Shown: positions 1 to 8,968 of the stretch, one piece after another
How the letters are laid out: every line of letters begins with the position of its first letter
How positions within the stretch are numbered: position 1 is the stretch's first letter
Source: an uncultured Roseibium sp.
GTDB lineage: Bacteria > Pseudomonadota > Alphaproteobacteria > Rhizobiales > Stappiaceae
Direction: 5' to 3'
Length of the DNA: 64,000 bases
Assembly: GCF_947496995.1 (NCBI RefSeq)
Contig: NZ_CANMFD010000008.1
Coordinates: 1-64,000, forward strand
Notes under the pieces: model-generated
The model's database searches: none
Told to the model about the DNA's origin: nothing
Seen by the model: the letters and a program-made list of their open reading frames with translations, nothing else
Position numbers and translations under genes: made by a program

Positions 1-480
1 ACCGGCAGTCTCACCAAATCCGGTGCCGAGACTCTGACCCTTACCGGCACAAACACCCATACCGGCGGCACGACGATCTCGGCCGGCACGCTGAAGGTCG
101 GTGACGGTGGTACGAGCGGCAGCCTCTCCGGCGATGTCACCAACAACGGTGCCCTGATCTTCAATCGCTCCGATGCACTGAGCTATGACGGCGAAATCTC
201 CGGCACCGGCAGTCTCACCAAATCCGGTAACGGGACACTGACCCTTACCGGCACAAACACCCATACCGGCGGCACGACGATCTCGGCCGGCACGCTGCAG
301 GTCGGTGACGGTGGCACAAGCGGCAGCCTCTCCGGCGATGTCACCAACAACAGCGCCCTGACCTTCAGTCGCTCCGATACACTGAGCTATGACGGCGTGA
401 TCTCCGGCACCGGCAGTCTGACCAAATCCGGTAGCGGGACACTGATCCTTACCGGTAGCAACAGCTACACCGGCGGCACG
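1..480 (+). repeat. Tandem 204-bp direct repeats inside the autotransporter passenger
   Basis: The unit starting ACCGGCAGTCTCACCAAATC begins at 1 and at 205, and a diverged copy begins at 409 (CTGACC in place of CTCACC). Copies 1 and 2 are nearly identical over the full 204 bp; copy 3 matches for about 70 bp and then changes. Copies this similar at DNA level can change number by recombination or slippage. The array runs off the left edge, so the total copy number is unknown. Confidence 0.9.
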
Positions 481-2073
481 ACGGTTTCCAGCGGCAAGCT
501 TGTGATCAACGGCAGCACCGGCGCGATGACCTTGAACGGCGGCACACTCGGCGGCTCCGGCACGGTCGGCAATTTGGCCACCAATTCCGGCAGCACGGTT
601 GCACCGGGCAATTCCATCGGCACCTTGAATGTCAGCGGCGACACAAGTTTCGCCTCCGGCTCCATCTACTCCGTCGAAGTTGACAAGGACGGCAACTCCG
701 ACAAGATCGTTGCCACGGGCACAGTTGCCATCGACAGCGGCGCGACCGTCAGCGTCTCGCCGGAAAACGGCACGGACGATGGCTTCACTTATTCTGTCAC
801 GACCACCTACACGGTGCTCACCGCAAACACGGGTGTCACCGGCACCTTCGGCTCGGTCACCGATACCTTCGCCTTCCTCGACTCGTCCCTCAGCTATGAT
901 GCGAACAACGTTTATTTGAAGCTGTTCCGCAACGATTTCTCATTCGCCTCCTCGGCCAGAACGCCGAACCAGCGTGCGACAGCCGGTGCTCTCGATACGC
1001 TCGGATTCGGCAATACTGTTTTCGACGCCGCGAGTGTGCTCAGCGAAGCCGATGCCCGCGCCGCCTTCGACAGTCTGTCCGGCGAAGTCCATGCCTCCGT
1101 GAACACCCTGTTGATCCGGCAGAGCGGTCTCGCGCGCGATGCCGTCAGCGATCGCATCCGTACGGCCTTCGACAGCATCGCATCCGGCGAGATGGAGCTG
1201 ATGGCTTTCAACGGAGAAGGCGAAGCGCCGACCGTCTCCGGCGACGGTCCCATCGCCTGGGGGCAGGCCTATGGCAACTGGGGCCGGAGCAAGGGCGACG
1301 GCAATGCAGGCACCATGGACCATGTCAGCGGCGGCTTCTTCATGGGCGTGGACACCAGCCTCTTCAACGGCTGGCGCGGCGGCGTGATGGCGGGCTACGG
1401 CAACACCAGCTTCGATGTGGACGCCCGTGCATCGTCAGGCAGTGTGGACAGCTACACACTCGGCGCCTATGCCGGCAATCAGTTCGAGGCTCTGGGGGTC
1501 CGCGTGGGGGCCAGCTATGCCTGGCACGATGTCTCCACCAGCCGGAGCGCGACCGCCGGAACGCTGCAAAACACGTTAAGCGCGGACTATTCCGCCGCCA
1601 CCGCGCAGCTCTTCGGCGAAGCCGGGTTTACCGTCGATACACACGTTGCCCGGTTCGAGCCTTTCGCCGGCGCGGCCCTGATCCATCAGCGCAATGACAG
1701 CTTCACCGAGACGGGCGGCGCCGCAGCGCTCTCCGTTGCCGCCGCTTCGCAGACACTCGGCGTCACCAGCCTCGGCCTCCGCGCCGAGCAGCAAGTGGCT
1801 GCAGGCGACGCTTTCACCGTCTCGCTCAACGGCTCTCTCGCCTGGCAGCATGCCTTCGGCGATCTCGATGCCACTTCACTGATGCGGTTCGACTCCGGCG
1901 GCGATGCATTCGAGATTTCGGGCATGCCCCTGGACAGGGACACCGCCCTGATCCAGACCGGCCTCAACCTGGACTTCGGCAAAAACGTCAACCTCACCGC
2001 CAGCTACAACGGCGGTCTCGGCATCAACGCCCAAAATCACGCCTTCAACGCCAGACTGGCCGCAAGGTTCTAG
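1..2073 (+). CDS. Autotransporter (type Va), 5'-truncated by the window edge
   Basis: The frame is open from base 1, so the visible 690 residues are the C-terminal part of a larger secreted protein. Residues 1-160 are autotransporter-associated beta-strand repeats of 68 residues, with motifs such as GTNTHTGGTTISAG and LSGDVTNN; the DNA period is 204 bp. A glycine/serine/threonine-rich passenger stem follows. Residues from about 415 form the outer-membrane translocator barrel, starting near IAWGQAYGNWG and ending in AARF, with the aromatic C-terminus expected for BAM insertion. Known for the family: the barrel sits in the outer membrane and the passenger is displayed or released. No catalytic passenger domain is visible. 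The passenger function, perhaps adhesion, cannot be judged from this part. Confidence 0.93.
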   Translation, partial: TGSLTKSGAETLTLTGTNTHTGGTTISAGTLKVGDGGTSGSLSGDVTNNGALIFNRSDALSYDGEISGTGSLTKSGNGTLTLTGTNTHTGGTTISAGTLQVGDGGTSGSLSGDVTNNSALTFSRSDTLSYDGVISGTGSLTKSGSGTLILTGSNSYTGGTTVSSGKLVINGSTGAMTLNGGTLGGSGTVGNLATNSGSTVAPGNSIGTLNVSGDTSFASGSIYSVEVDKDGNSDKIVATGTVAIDSGATVSVSPENGTDDGFTYSVTTTYTVLTANTGVTGTFGSVTDTFAFLDSSLSYDANNVYLKLFRNDFSFASSARTPNQRATAGALDTLGFGNTVFDAASVLSEADARAAFDSLSGEVHASVNTLLIRQSGLARDAVSDRIRTAFDSIASGEMELMAFNGEGEAPTVSGDGPIAWGQAYGNWGRSKGDGNAGTMDHVSGGFFMGVDTSLFNGWRGGVMAGYGNTSFDVDARASSGSVDSYTLGAYAGNQFEALGVRVGASYAWHDVSTSRSATAGTLQNTLSADYSAATAQLFGEAGFTVDTHVARFEPFAGAALIHQRNDSFTETGGAAALSVAAASQTLGVTSLGLRAEQQVAAGDAFTVSLNGSLAWQHAFGDLDATSLMRFDSGGDAFEISGMPLDRDTALIQTGLNLDFGKNVNLTASYNGGLGINAQNHAFNARLAARF

Positions 2074-2161
2074 AGCCTGTCGCGTTCAAGCAGATTCATG
2101 GATTCAGGAAGACGCTCGAGACAGCCATGTCAATGCGATATCTAAGCCCGTGTAACCCGTG

Positions 2162-2578
2162 TTATCCATCCCGGCCGGGTTCGTCCGGATCGCTGGAAAA
2201 CAGTGCGATCTTGTTGCCTTGAGGGTCCCTGAGGTAGCCAACATAAAAATGAGGCCCATACGCGTCACGGAAGCCGGGCTGGCCCTCGTCAAAGCCGCCT
2301 GCCGCAAGCGCGGCGGAGTGAAGATCACGAACCTGCTTCTGATTCCTGGCCTCGAACGCGATCATTGTACCGTTTCCAGCTGTGGCCGGATGCCCATCAA
2401 AGGGTGGTTTAACGTAGAAATCCGGCAGAGCGGCAGACTGACCCGGCTGTTCGGGCAGCGCGTAGCTCAGGCCCTCGGGCCCTTCCTCCAGTTCGTAACC
2501 AAGGGCTGGCAGGAACGCGGAGTAAAATCGTTTCGCACGCGCAATATCATCAGCGCCGACGGTAACGTAGGCAATCAT
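2162..2578 (-). CDS. VOC-family (glyoxalase/bleomycin-resistance fold) protein
   Basis: A 138-residue protein starting MIAYVTVGADDIARAKRFY, the usual N-terminus of a small VOC protein, where the first beta-strand is followed by a helix with FY. The frame runs upstream to 2872, but the extra residues do not look like the fold and lie antisense to the 3' end of the next gene, so the ATG at 2578 is preferred. One betaalphabetabetabeta module pair fills the length, and HFYVGYLRDPQGNKIALF near the C-terminus is the typical last strand. VOC proteins are often metal-dependent lyases, isomerases or dioxygenases, or drug-binding proteins; the substrate is unknown. It is convergent with the autotransporter. 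Confidence 0.85.
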   Translation of the reverse strand: MIAYVTVGADDIARAKRFYSAFLPALGYELEEGPEGLSYALPEQPGQSAALPDFYVKPPFDGHPATAGNGTMIAFEARNQKQVRDLHSAALAAGGFDEGQPGFRDAYGPHFYVGYLRDPQGNKIALFSSDPDEPGRDG

Positions 2579-2726
2579 CCAGCGTGTTCCTCTCCGGAGG
2601 CATCGTGAAGGCAACGAATTTGCAGCATGATGGTAGGCCGACACAGCATTCGGCTCAATAAACTCTGCACGAAATGATGCATGGTAACCGTTGAGGCATA
2701 TTGCGGCTGTGGCTGAGACTGCGTCT

Positions 2727-3908
2727 CTACGACCCGCTCGCCGCAGCATCCCCGAGCGCCGAAGCCCCTTCCACCGGCATGCGCGGATCGTCGACGCGGC
2801 CGGGGACCGGGGGCAGCGGTTTTCCGGTGACGAAGAGGCCGTAGGCCGCGCTGTTACGGTCCATCTGCGCATCTTCGTCGCCGCCGAGAAGCAGGGTTTC
2901 CGGCGAGGTCGTGCGGCCGGTCAGGACGATGAAGTTCGGATCGTCCTCCACCCCTTCAAAGGCCAGTCCGCCATAGCCGCCCAGAAGCCGTGACAGCTCC
3001 CGTTCGACGAAAAACGCCACCTTGCGGTAACCGGCCCAGGTGAAATCGATCCTGTTGTTCGCCCGCAGCCTGGCGTTCTTGCCGTCGACATCCGGTCCAT
3101 AGGAGGAATAGCTGCCGTCATCGGCCAGGAAAATATCCCAGATATCGACGTATCGAACCCGCCTGTCTTCGGCAGCGCTCTGGAAAATCGAATTGAGCTG
3201 GGTGAAATCGCCATTGAGGAGTTCCTGATTGGTGGGCGGCAACCCCGCCCAGACAATCGGCTTTCTCTCCTGCCGGACCACACGGATAAGCGCGTCGATC
3301 TTTTTGCGGTAGATGTCAAGCCACTCGGCGGTCATGAACTCCACCGGCGGCTCGCCGGGAAAGGACTTGCCGATATCCTGCTGTCCGATCATCACGACGA
3401 CGGCCTTGACGTCCGCGCCGCGGATCTTCGACAGTACCTGGGCCGACCAGTCCGGCGCGGTGTCGCCGGCAAAACCGGCCGTGTCTTCCGTCACCGCTTC
3501 AACGCGTATCTGCTGTTTGTCCGCCAGCGTAAACTTGAGGCCGTCCGCTACGCCGCGCGCCATCCGGTCGCCGACCACCAGGATCAGCCCCGCATCCGGG
3601 TCCTTCGGCATGACCTGGAATTTGGGCGGTGTCCCGGCGGGCCGGGCCACCTGCCGCTTGCGTGTGCTGGGAGGCTGTTTCTGTGCGGGCTTGCGCTCCC
3701 GTCCGCCGCCGAAGAGCCGTTGCAGAGGCGCGAAGGGATTGAACCCGAACACACCGTTCTGTGCGACGACAATCTCCTTGCCCGGCGCATCCTGCGCCAG
3801 GGCCGAGGGAGGACCACCGCTGAAGACAACGAGTGAAAAAGCAACAGCCAGCCCTGCTATCAATCTCGATGCATGGCTGGCTCTGTTTTTCCAGGGTCGG
3901 ATGGTCAC
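2727..3908 (-). CDS. Exported DUF459/SGNH-fold protein, catalytic residues apparently lost
   Basis: A 393-residue protein with a GTG start at 3908, 6 nt after an AGGAG ribosome site. The hydrophobic signal segment ends near ALAQ (about residue 39). A basic, proline-rich linker (about 65-95) precedes the SGNH/DUF459 domain (about 100-340). In SGNH hydrolases the nucleophile lies in GDS; here the motif reads VVGDRMARG, with Arg in place of Ser. The late D-x-x-H motif reads IDFTWAGYRK, with Asp where His is expected. The fold is clear, but hydrolytic activity is doubtful. It lies 36 bp downstream of a lytic transglycosylase on the same strand, which suggests a shared role in the periplasm at peptidoglycan. 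Confidence 0.85.
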   Translation of the reverse strand: MTIRPWKNRASHASRLIAGLAVAFSLVVFSGGPPSALAQDAPGKEIVVAQNGVFGFNPFAPLQRLFGGGRERKPAQKQPPSTRKRQVARPAGTPPKFQVMPKDPDAGLILVVGDRMARGVADGLKFTLADKQQIRVEAVTEDTAGFAGDTAPDWSAQVLSKIRGADVKAVVVMIGQQDIGKSFPGEPPVEFMTAEWLDIYRKKIDALIRVVRQERKPIVWAGLPPTNQELLNGDFTQLNSIFQSAAEDRRVRYVDIWDIFLADDGSYSSYGPDVDGKNARLRANNRIDFTWAGYRKVAFFVERELSRLLGGYGGLAFEGVEDDPNFIVLTGRTTSPETLLLGGDEDAQMDRNSAAYGLFVTGKPLPPVPGRVDDPRMPVEGASALGDAAASGS

Positions 3909-3944
3909 ACCGGGCTCCTGATGGAAAGGGGTCTCGGGCCGACT

Positions 3945-5216
3945 TTACCCGTCCATCTTCAGATGCGCCAGCAGAACCACGGAGGCATAGCCGTCCGGCA
4001 CAAGCCCCCTGGAACTCTGATAGGCGCGGATGCCCCTCCGGGTCGCCGGTCCGATCTTGCCGTCGGCGGTCCCCACGGAAAACCCGCGGCGGTTGAGAAG
4101 CGCCTGCAATTCCGCCGTCTCGGAGCGGTTGAGCGGCATATGCTCCCGCGACCAGTCGCCTTCCAGCGTGCCGCCGCCAATGATGCGATCCGCCAGAAGG
4201 CCGACCCCGAGAGCATAGGCGGTCGCGTTGTTGTAGCGCTTGATCACATAGAAATTGCGCAGCATCAGAAACGCCGGTCCGCTGGCTCCGGCGGGCAGCA
4301 CCAGGATGGCGTTGTCGGAAGGCCGCGGAAAACCCTTGCCGTTCGAACGACGGATGCCGTAGCGGCTCCATTCACCCAGGGTCAGCGTCTTGTCGCCATC
4401 GGCCATGTGATAGTCGAAACCCGCCGGCAGCTTGACTTCGTAGCCCCAGGTCTTGCCTGTCTGCCAGCCGTGCTTGCGCAGATAAGCTGCCGTGGAGGCA
4501 AGGGCGTCGGGGATGGAAGTCCAGATATCCCGGCGGCCATCACCGTCATAATCGGCCGCATAGGCCTTCCAGCTGGACGGCATGAACTGCGTATGTCCCA
4601 TGGCGCCCGCCCAGGAACCTTCCATGTCCTGAAAGCGGACATGCCCGGCCTGGACGATACCAAGAGCGGTGACCAGTTCCTTTTCCCAGAAGCTCTTGCG
4701 GCGCGGCGCGGCATAGGCCAGCGTCGCCAGCGCCTGCACCACGTTGTGGCGACCCATGAAGCCGCCGTAGTTGGTTTCCATGCCCCAGATCGCCAGCACC
4801 GCCTCGCGGTCGACCCCGTAACGGGCCTCGATCTGCTTCAGGACAGGCCCGTATTCGTTCAGAAGCTTGCGGCCCTTCTCGACCCGGTCTTGCGACACGG
4901 CGCTGTCGAGATAGTCCCAGATCGGTTTGACGAATTCCGATTGCTTGCTCATCAGGCGCAACGTGTCGTCGTCCGGCTGCATGCCGGTAAAGACCGCGTT
5001 GTATGTCTGGGAAGAAATCCCGGCCGCCTTGGCCGTTGGCCAGAACCCGGAAATAAACCGCTGAAAGCCCGCGTCGGCCTGCGCGGGCAGAGCCCAGACG
5101 ATCAGACCGGCTGCGACAGCCGTCATGCAAAGAAAACGCGACAGGACGGTTTTCAAGGTTTTGACGAAGTGGGCAGAGAAATTCACGTTTTCTGTATCGC
5201 GCACAAAGATCCGCAT
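3945..5216 (-). CDS. Lytic murein transglycosylase, MltB-like, with peptidoglycan-binding domain
   Basis: A 423-residue exported enzyme that cleaves the MurNAc-GlcNAc bond with formation of 1,6-anhydro-MurNAc. I start it at 5216 (MRIFVRD) because AAGGAGG lies a few bases upstream; an in-frame ATG at 5267 would add 17 residues before the signal region. A signal peptide ends near ALPAQA. The SLT_2 domain carries the catalytic Glu in WGMETNYGG and the family motif MGHTQFMPSSW. The C-terminal 60 residues (LQALLNRRGF...GIRAYQ) are a PG_binding_1 domain. It is not clearly a lipoprotein. It is transcribed just ahead of the DUF459 protein. Confidence 0.95.
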   Translation of the reverse strand: MRIFVRDTENVNFSAHFVKTLKTVLSRFLCMTAVAAGLIVWALPAQADAGFQRFISGFWPTAKAAGISSQTYNAVFTGMQPDDDTLRLMSKQSEFVKPIWDYLDSAVSQDRVEKGRKLLNEYGPVLKQIEARYGVDREAVLAIWGMETNYGGFMGRHNVVQALATLAYAAPRRKSFWEKELVTALGIVQAGHVRFQDMEGSWAGAMGHTQFMPSSWKAYAADYDGDGRRDIWTSIPDALASTAAYLRKHGWQTGKTWGYEVKLPAGFDYHMADGDKTLTLGEWSRYGIRRSNGKGFPRPSDNAILVLPAGASGPAFLMLRNFYVIKRYNNATAYALGVGLLADRIIGGGTLEGDWSREHMPLNRSETAELQALLNRRGFSVGTADGKIGPATRRGIRAYQSSRGLVPDGYASVVLLAHLKMDG

Positions 5217-5292
5217 CAGGGCCTCCTTCAGCCCGTTCCGTATTTGCTTCTGCCCCCGCACCATCAATGGTCTTGTTTAGGTTACCGTAGAG

Positions 5293-6759
5293 TTAATGCC
5301 GGAATCTCAAGCCGGCTTCAACCGCATTTTCCGAATAGTCGCTGTCTGCCTGGGAACTGTCAAATCGGCTGTGGGTGTAATCGGCGGTCAACGCCACGTT
5401 GCGTGTCAGGGCAAATGTTAGTCCGCCGAAGCCGCTCAGGGTGTTTTCCTCGATCGAAACACCCTGGTAGGTGCGGTAGCTGTAACCGAAGCCTGTCTCC
5501 GCGACGAAACGGTCGCTGAAGGCATGAGCGAGGCGAACATCGCCGGAATAGATGATCGAACCGCTTGCCCCGTCGATATCGGTTGCCTCGAAACTGGTTC
5601 CCGCCCCCGCCGTGACAGTCGTCAGGCGGCTCGGCGACCAGACCAGAGACGCGTCCACCACAAGCCCCGAAAGGTTTTCCAGCCTGCTGTCCTCGATATC
5701 CTCAATCCGCCAGCCGGCGCCCACTTCCCCGGAGATCTTCGGGCCGGAGGCCACGGTCAGGCCGCCCCGTAGCTGATAGCCGTTGGCGTCACGCTTTTCG
5801 CAAAGGCTGTCGCTGCAGCTCTGATCGTAGCGCCGCAACAGCAGCGAGCCTTCGACGAAGGGCGACAGAACACTCCCGGTATTACCGTCCAGCCGCAGAT
5901 TTGCCGAATAGAGCGTGTTGTCCCGTCCGCTTTCCGAGCTGCCGCCATCGGTTGTGTAGGTATTGCGATCAGCGTCGAAAGAGGCGGTTGCCGCGACCAG
6001 GCCGATCGCTCTGGTGGCCCCAAGGCTGGCCGAGATCGTCTGGACATGATCCGTGCCGGAGGAGGATTCCGCGCTGCCGTCCTCTTCCCTCGAATAGGTG
6101 TAGCCCAATCCGCCGTTCATTTGCGTCGCCTCGCTGATATCGAGGCGCAGATTGGCCGCTGCCGAGACCGAGGTATCATTGTCGTCAGGCGATTCCGGGT
6201 AGCCGGTATAGGAACCGCGAAAGGACATGTCGAGCTGATGCCGGGACCAGCCGGACGTCAACGACACATCCGGCGACAGATTGTACAATCCGCCCGAAGT
6301 GCCGTTCGCCGACCCGGAGGTATTGTCCGTCCAGCCCGAGGACACCGTCAGCTGCGGTGTCAGGGTGAAGGAGCCAAGACGAATACCGTCCGCCGCGTCG
6401 AAGGACGTATCGCCGTCGAAGACGGTCGCATCGACCAGCGCTTCCGACAGGGGAACGGCGCGGTCGACTGCGGCCAGACGGTCGGAAAACGGTCTGATGG
6501 CTTGCGCCCGGCCGTTGGTTCCAAGTCCGCTCGAGCCTGTTTCCGCCTCGGCGCTGTTGATCGTTCCCCTGAGCGGATAGATGTCGGCTTGGGTGGGATT
6601 GCGCGTCTGGCCTTGCGCCACCGCAGCTTCCGCGTTGTCTGCAGCCAGCGGGTCATCCGGATCGCCCGCGCCCCTCAGATCCGACGCAGCCGTCTGCGCA
6701 GCCGCCGGCACGGCCTGCAGGAAGGCGGAGCAGATTATAAGGAGCAGGATGCCGCGCAT
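5293..6759 (-). CDS. Outer-membrane beta-barrel protein (putative porin-2 type)
   Basis: A 488-residue protein with a classical signal peptide (MRGILLLIICSAFLQAVPAAAQ). About 110 residues of low-complexity, Ala/Asp-rich sequence are followed by a long region of alternating short amphipathic strands with Tyr/Phe-rich turns (about 125-488), such as GLGYTYSREEDGSAES and GFGYSYRTYQGVS. This matches putative beta-barrel porin families often found with exopolysaccharide export or unknown surface functions. It ends GLRFRH, without the usual terminal Phe. It is 76 bp upstream of the transglycosylase start on the same strand. No polysaccharide synthesis genes are nearby, so the role is open. Confidence 0.8.
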   Translation of the reverse strand: MRGILLLIICSAFLQAVPAAAQTAASDLRGAGDPDDPLAADNAEAAVAQGQTRNPTQADIYPLRGTINSAEAETGSSGLGTNGRAQAIRPFSDRLAAVDRAVPLSEALVDATVFDGDTSFDAADGIRLGSFTLTPQLTVSSGWTDNTSGSANGTSGGLYNLSPDVSLTSGWSRHQLDMSFRGSYTGYPESPDDNDTSVSAAANLRLDISEATQMNGGLGYTYSREEDGSAESSSGTDHVQTISASLGATRAIGLVAATASFDADRNTYTTDGGSSESGRDNTLYSANLRLDGNTGSVLSPFVEGSLLLRRYDQSCSDSLCEKRDANGYQLRGGLTVASGPKISGEVGAGWRIEDIEDSRLENLSGLVVDASLVWSPSRLTTVTAGAGTSFEATDIDGASGSIIYSGDVRLAHAFSDRFVAETGFGYSYRTYQGVSIEENTLSGFGGLTFALTRNVALTADYTHSRFDSSQADSDYSENAVEAGLRFRH

Positions 6760-6952
6760 GAACAGTCAGAACCGGTCGGTTTCAGGATCCGGTTCAAACT
6801 GAAGAAGGATGGTTAATGCTTCGTTTCTTTTTCGCAAAGTGGCATGCTGAAAGAACTATATCGTTTAAATCCATTTAGGAACTGACAGCTTCTTGATCCC
6901 GAACAGGGAGTAGCCTAGAGCTAAGGTAACAGAAATAATAAGATCGCGTATC

Positions 6953-7966
6953 ATGACCAACCCCTTGCTCGACCCTATCGCTGACGATGACGTGGACATG
7001 ACCTCGCTCTGTCTGGTTTCCGCCGAGCGCACGCTCGAAACGGAAATAGCCGGATTGAGCGCGGTTCGGGCCGCCTTGAAAAACGGTCTTGCCGGACCGT
7101 TCCAGCAGACATTCGATCTCATTCGCAACAGCAAGGGCCGTGTCATCCTGACAGGCGTTGGCAAGAGCGGGCATATCGGCGTCAAGCTTGCCGCCAGCCT
7201 TGCGTCCACCGGAACGCCGGCGTTTTTCGTGCATGCGAGCGAGGCGAGCCACGGCGATCTGGGCATGATCACGGAAAGTGATGTTGTCCTTGCGCTTTCC
7301 TGGTCCGGGGAAACCCAGGAGCTTGCAAGCATCGTCAGCTATACAAGGCGCTTCAAGGTTCCGCTGGTTGCCATCACCTCGCGCCAGGACAGCACCCTGG
7401 GTCGTTCGGCTGATATCGTCCTGAAGCTGCCGAGCGTGGCCGAAGCCTGCCCGCACGGGCTTGCCCCGACGACCTCGGCGCTCATACAGCTGGCGATCGG
7501 CGATGCCCTCGCGGTGGCGCTTCTGGAAGGCCGTGGCTTCACGGCACAGGATTTCCGTGTCTTCCATCCGGGCGGCAAACTCGGTGCGAGCCTGAAAACC
7601 GCAAGGGACATCATGCATTCCGGCGACCGGATGCCGCTGGTATCCGCTTCTGCCCCGATGAGCGAAGGCATCGTTCTCATGACGCAGAAGGGATTTGGTG
7701 TCCTCGGCGTCACGGACGAGTTGAAACAGCTCATCGGCGTCATCACCGACGGTGACTTGCGCCGCCACGTCTCTTCCAACCTTCTGGAAAAGACGGCCGG
7801 CGAAATCATGACCCGGGCACCGAAGTCCGTGTCACCGACCACCCTGTCCGCCTCCATACTGGAGCTGGTGAACAGCCTGGCGATCACCTCCGTGTTCGTT
7901 GTTTCGGACGGACGCCCGGTCGGTATCGTCCATTTGCACGACCTGCTGCGGATCGGCGCCGCCTGA
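6953..7966 (+). CDS. kdsD: Arabinose-5-phosphate isomerase, KdsD/KpsF family
   Basis: A 337-residue cytosolic enzyme converting ribulose 5-phosphate to arabinose 5-phosphate, the first step to Kdo in lipopolysaccharide. The SIS domain (about 45-185) has GVGKSGHIGVKLAASLASTG and LSWSGET, and the FHPGGKLGASL segment is diagnostic. Two CBS domains follow (about 213-335; IMHSGDRMPLV and EIMTRAPKSV). Length is typical. The annotated ATG could be followed by an alternative at MTSLCL (+15 residues). It is divergent from the beta-barrel gene across 193 bp of AT-rich DNA that must hold both promoters. Confidence 0.96.
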   Translation: MTNPLLDPIADDDVDMTSLCLVSAERTLETEIAGLSAVRAALKNGLAGPFQQTFDLIRNSKGRVILTGVGKSGHIGVKLAASLASTGTPAFFVHASEASHGDLGMITESDVVLALSWSGETQELASIVSYTRRFKVPLVAITSRQDSTLGRSADIVLKLPSVAEACPHGLAPTTSALIQLAIGDALAVALLEGRGFTAQDFRVFHPGGKLGASLKTARDIMHSGDRMPLVSASAPMSEGIVLMTQKGFGVLGVTDELKQLIGVITDGDLRRHVSSNLLEKTAGEIMTRAPKSVSPTTLSASILELVNSLAITSVFVVSDGRPVGIVHLHDLLRIGAA

Positions 7967-8135
7967 TATCGCGCGCCGGCAACTCTTTTCTCCGTAAAAA
8001 TACGGTGACGCCTGGAAAAAGTTACCTTCCAGCGCGACAATGCGCGTGGCATTAGGATTTGATTAGCCATAGCGCTCTTACACTGCGTCCAAGTTTCAAT
8101 GGCTTTAGAGCCACAGACCTTGGTGTGTGTACAGA

Positions 8136-8903
8136 ATGGATCTGGCGACCCTAATTGGAATTGTTGGTGCCTTCGGCATTGTCATAACCGCAATTTTTAT
8201 TGGCGGAAGTTTCGGACAATTCGTCGATGTTCCTTCGATATTGATCGTGATCGGCGGCGGTCTCGCGGCAACGCTCATCAGATTTCAGCTCTCCGACATT
8301 GCCACCGCTTTCGTGACCGGATTCAAGGTTGCCCTCGCCGGTGGCGGCGTGAAACCACGCGACCTGATTTCAGAAATCACCAATCTTGGCGAGATCGTTC
8401 GCAAGTCCGGCCCTCTCGGACTGGAAAATGTCGATGTATCCGACCCGGTCCTTGCCAAGGGCGTTCAGTATATCGCCGACGGCTACGAGCTTGAGTTCAT
8501 CAAGGAATCCATGGAGCGCGAACGCGACCTTCAGCTCTCGCGGCTCTCCGAAGGCAAGCGCGTGTTCAAGGCGCTGGGAGACTCGGCTCCCGCATTCGGC
8601 ATGATCGGTACGCTGGTCGGTCTGGTGCAGATGCTGGCGAACATGGACGATCCGGCTGCCATCGGCCCGTCCATGGCCATTGCGCTTCTCACCACGCTCT
8701 ATGGAGCGCTCATCTCGAACATCATCTGTCTACCGCTGGTGGACAAGCTCGACGCAAAATTCGATGTCGATGAACTCAATCAGACCCTGATCATCGACGG
8801 CGTCTGCCAGATCCGCGAATCCAAGAGCCCGGCGCTCATCAAGGAAATGCTTGTGGCCTATCTTCCGGAAAAAATTCGCGCGGAAATGGTGGAAGCGGCG
8901 TGA
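8136..8903 (+). CDS. pomA: Flagellar stator subunit A, PomA/MotP-like
   Basis: A 255-residue inner-membrane protein. The sequence begins MDLATLIGIVGAFG, which matches the N-terminus of sodium-driven PomA rather than the longer proton-type MotA of rhizobia; an in-frame GTG at 8127 is less likely. Four membrane segments are visible (about 3-22, 32-50, 150-172, 180-200). The cytoplasmic loop has charged residues expected to contact FliG, and the segment ALGDSAPAFGMIGTLVGLVQ followed by ANMDDPAAIGPSMA is highly conserved in stators. It pairs with the next gene. No other flagellar genes are in the window. Ion type is inferred from similarity, not measured. Confidence 0.92.
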   Translation: MDLATLIGIVGAFGIVITAIFIGGSFGQFVDVPSILIVIGGGLAATLIRFQLSDIATAFVTGFKVALAGGGVKPRDLISEITNLGEIVRKSGPLGLENVDVSDPVLAKGVQYIADGYELEFIKESMERERDLQLSRLSEGKRVFKALGDSAPAFGMIGTLVGLVQMLANMDDPAAIGPSMAIALLTTLYGALISNIICLPLVDKLDAKFDVDELNQTLIIDGVCQIRESKSPALIKEMLVAYLPEKIRAEMVEAA

Positions 8904-8968
8904 TGCCAACGGCAATTGACAGAGACTTGGTCAATACGGCTGGCATGAGACAGCAAGGGCGTTAGGCA

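Noticed and set aside
3873..5519. A 548-codon open frame on the plus strand
   Set aside because: Antisense to the lytic transglycosylase, whose catalytic motifs are intact.
7992..8005. Hairpin CCGTA-AAAA-TACGG after kdsD as a terminator
   Set aside because: The stem has only five base pairs and no T-run follows.
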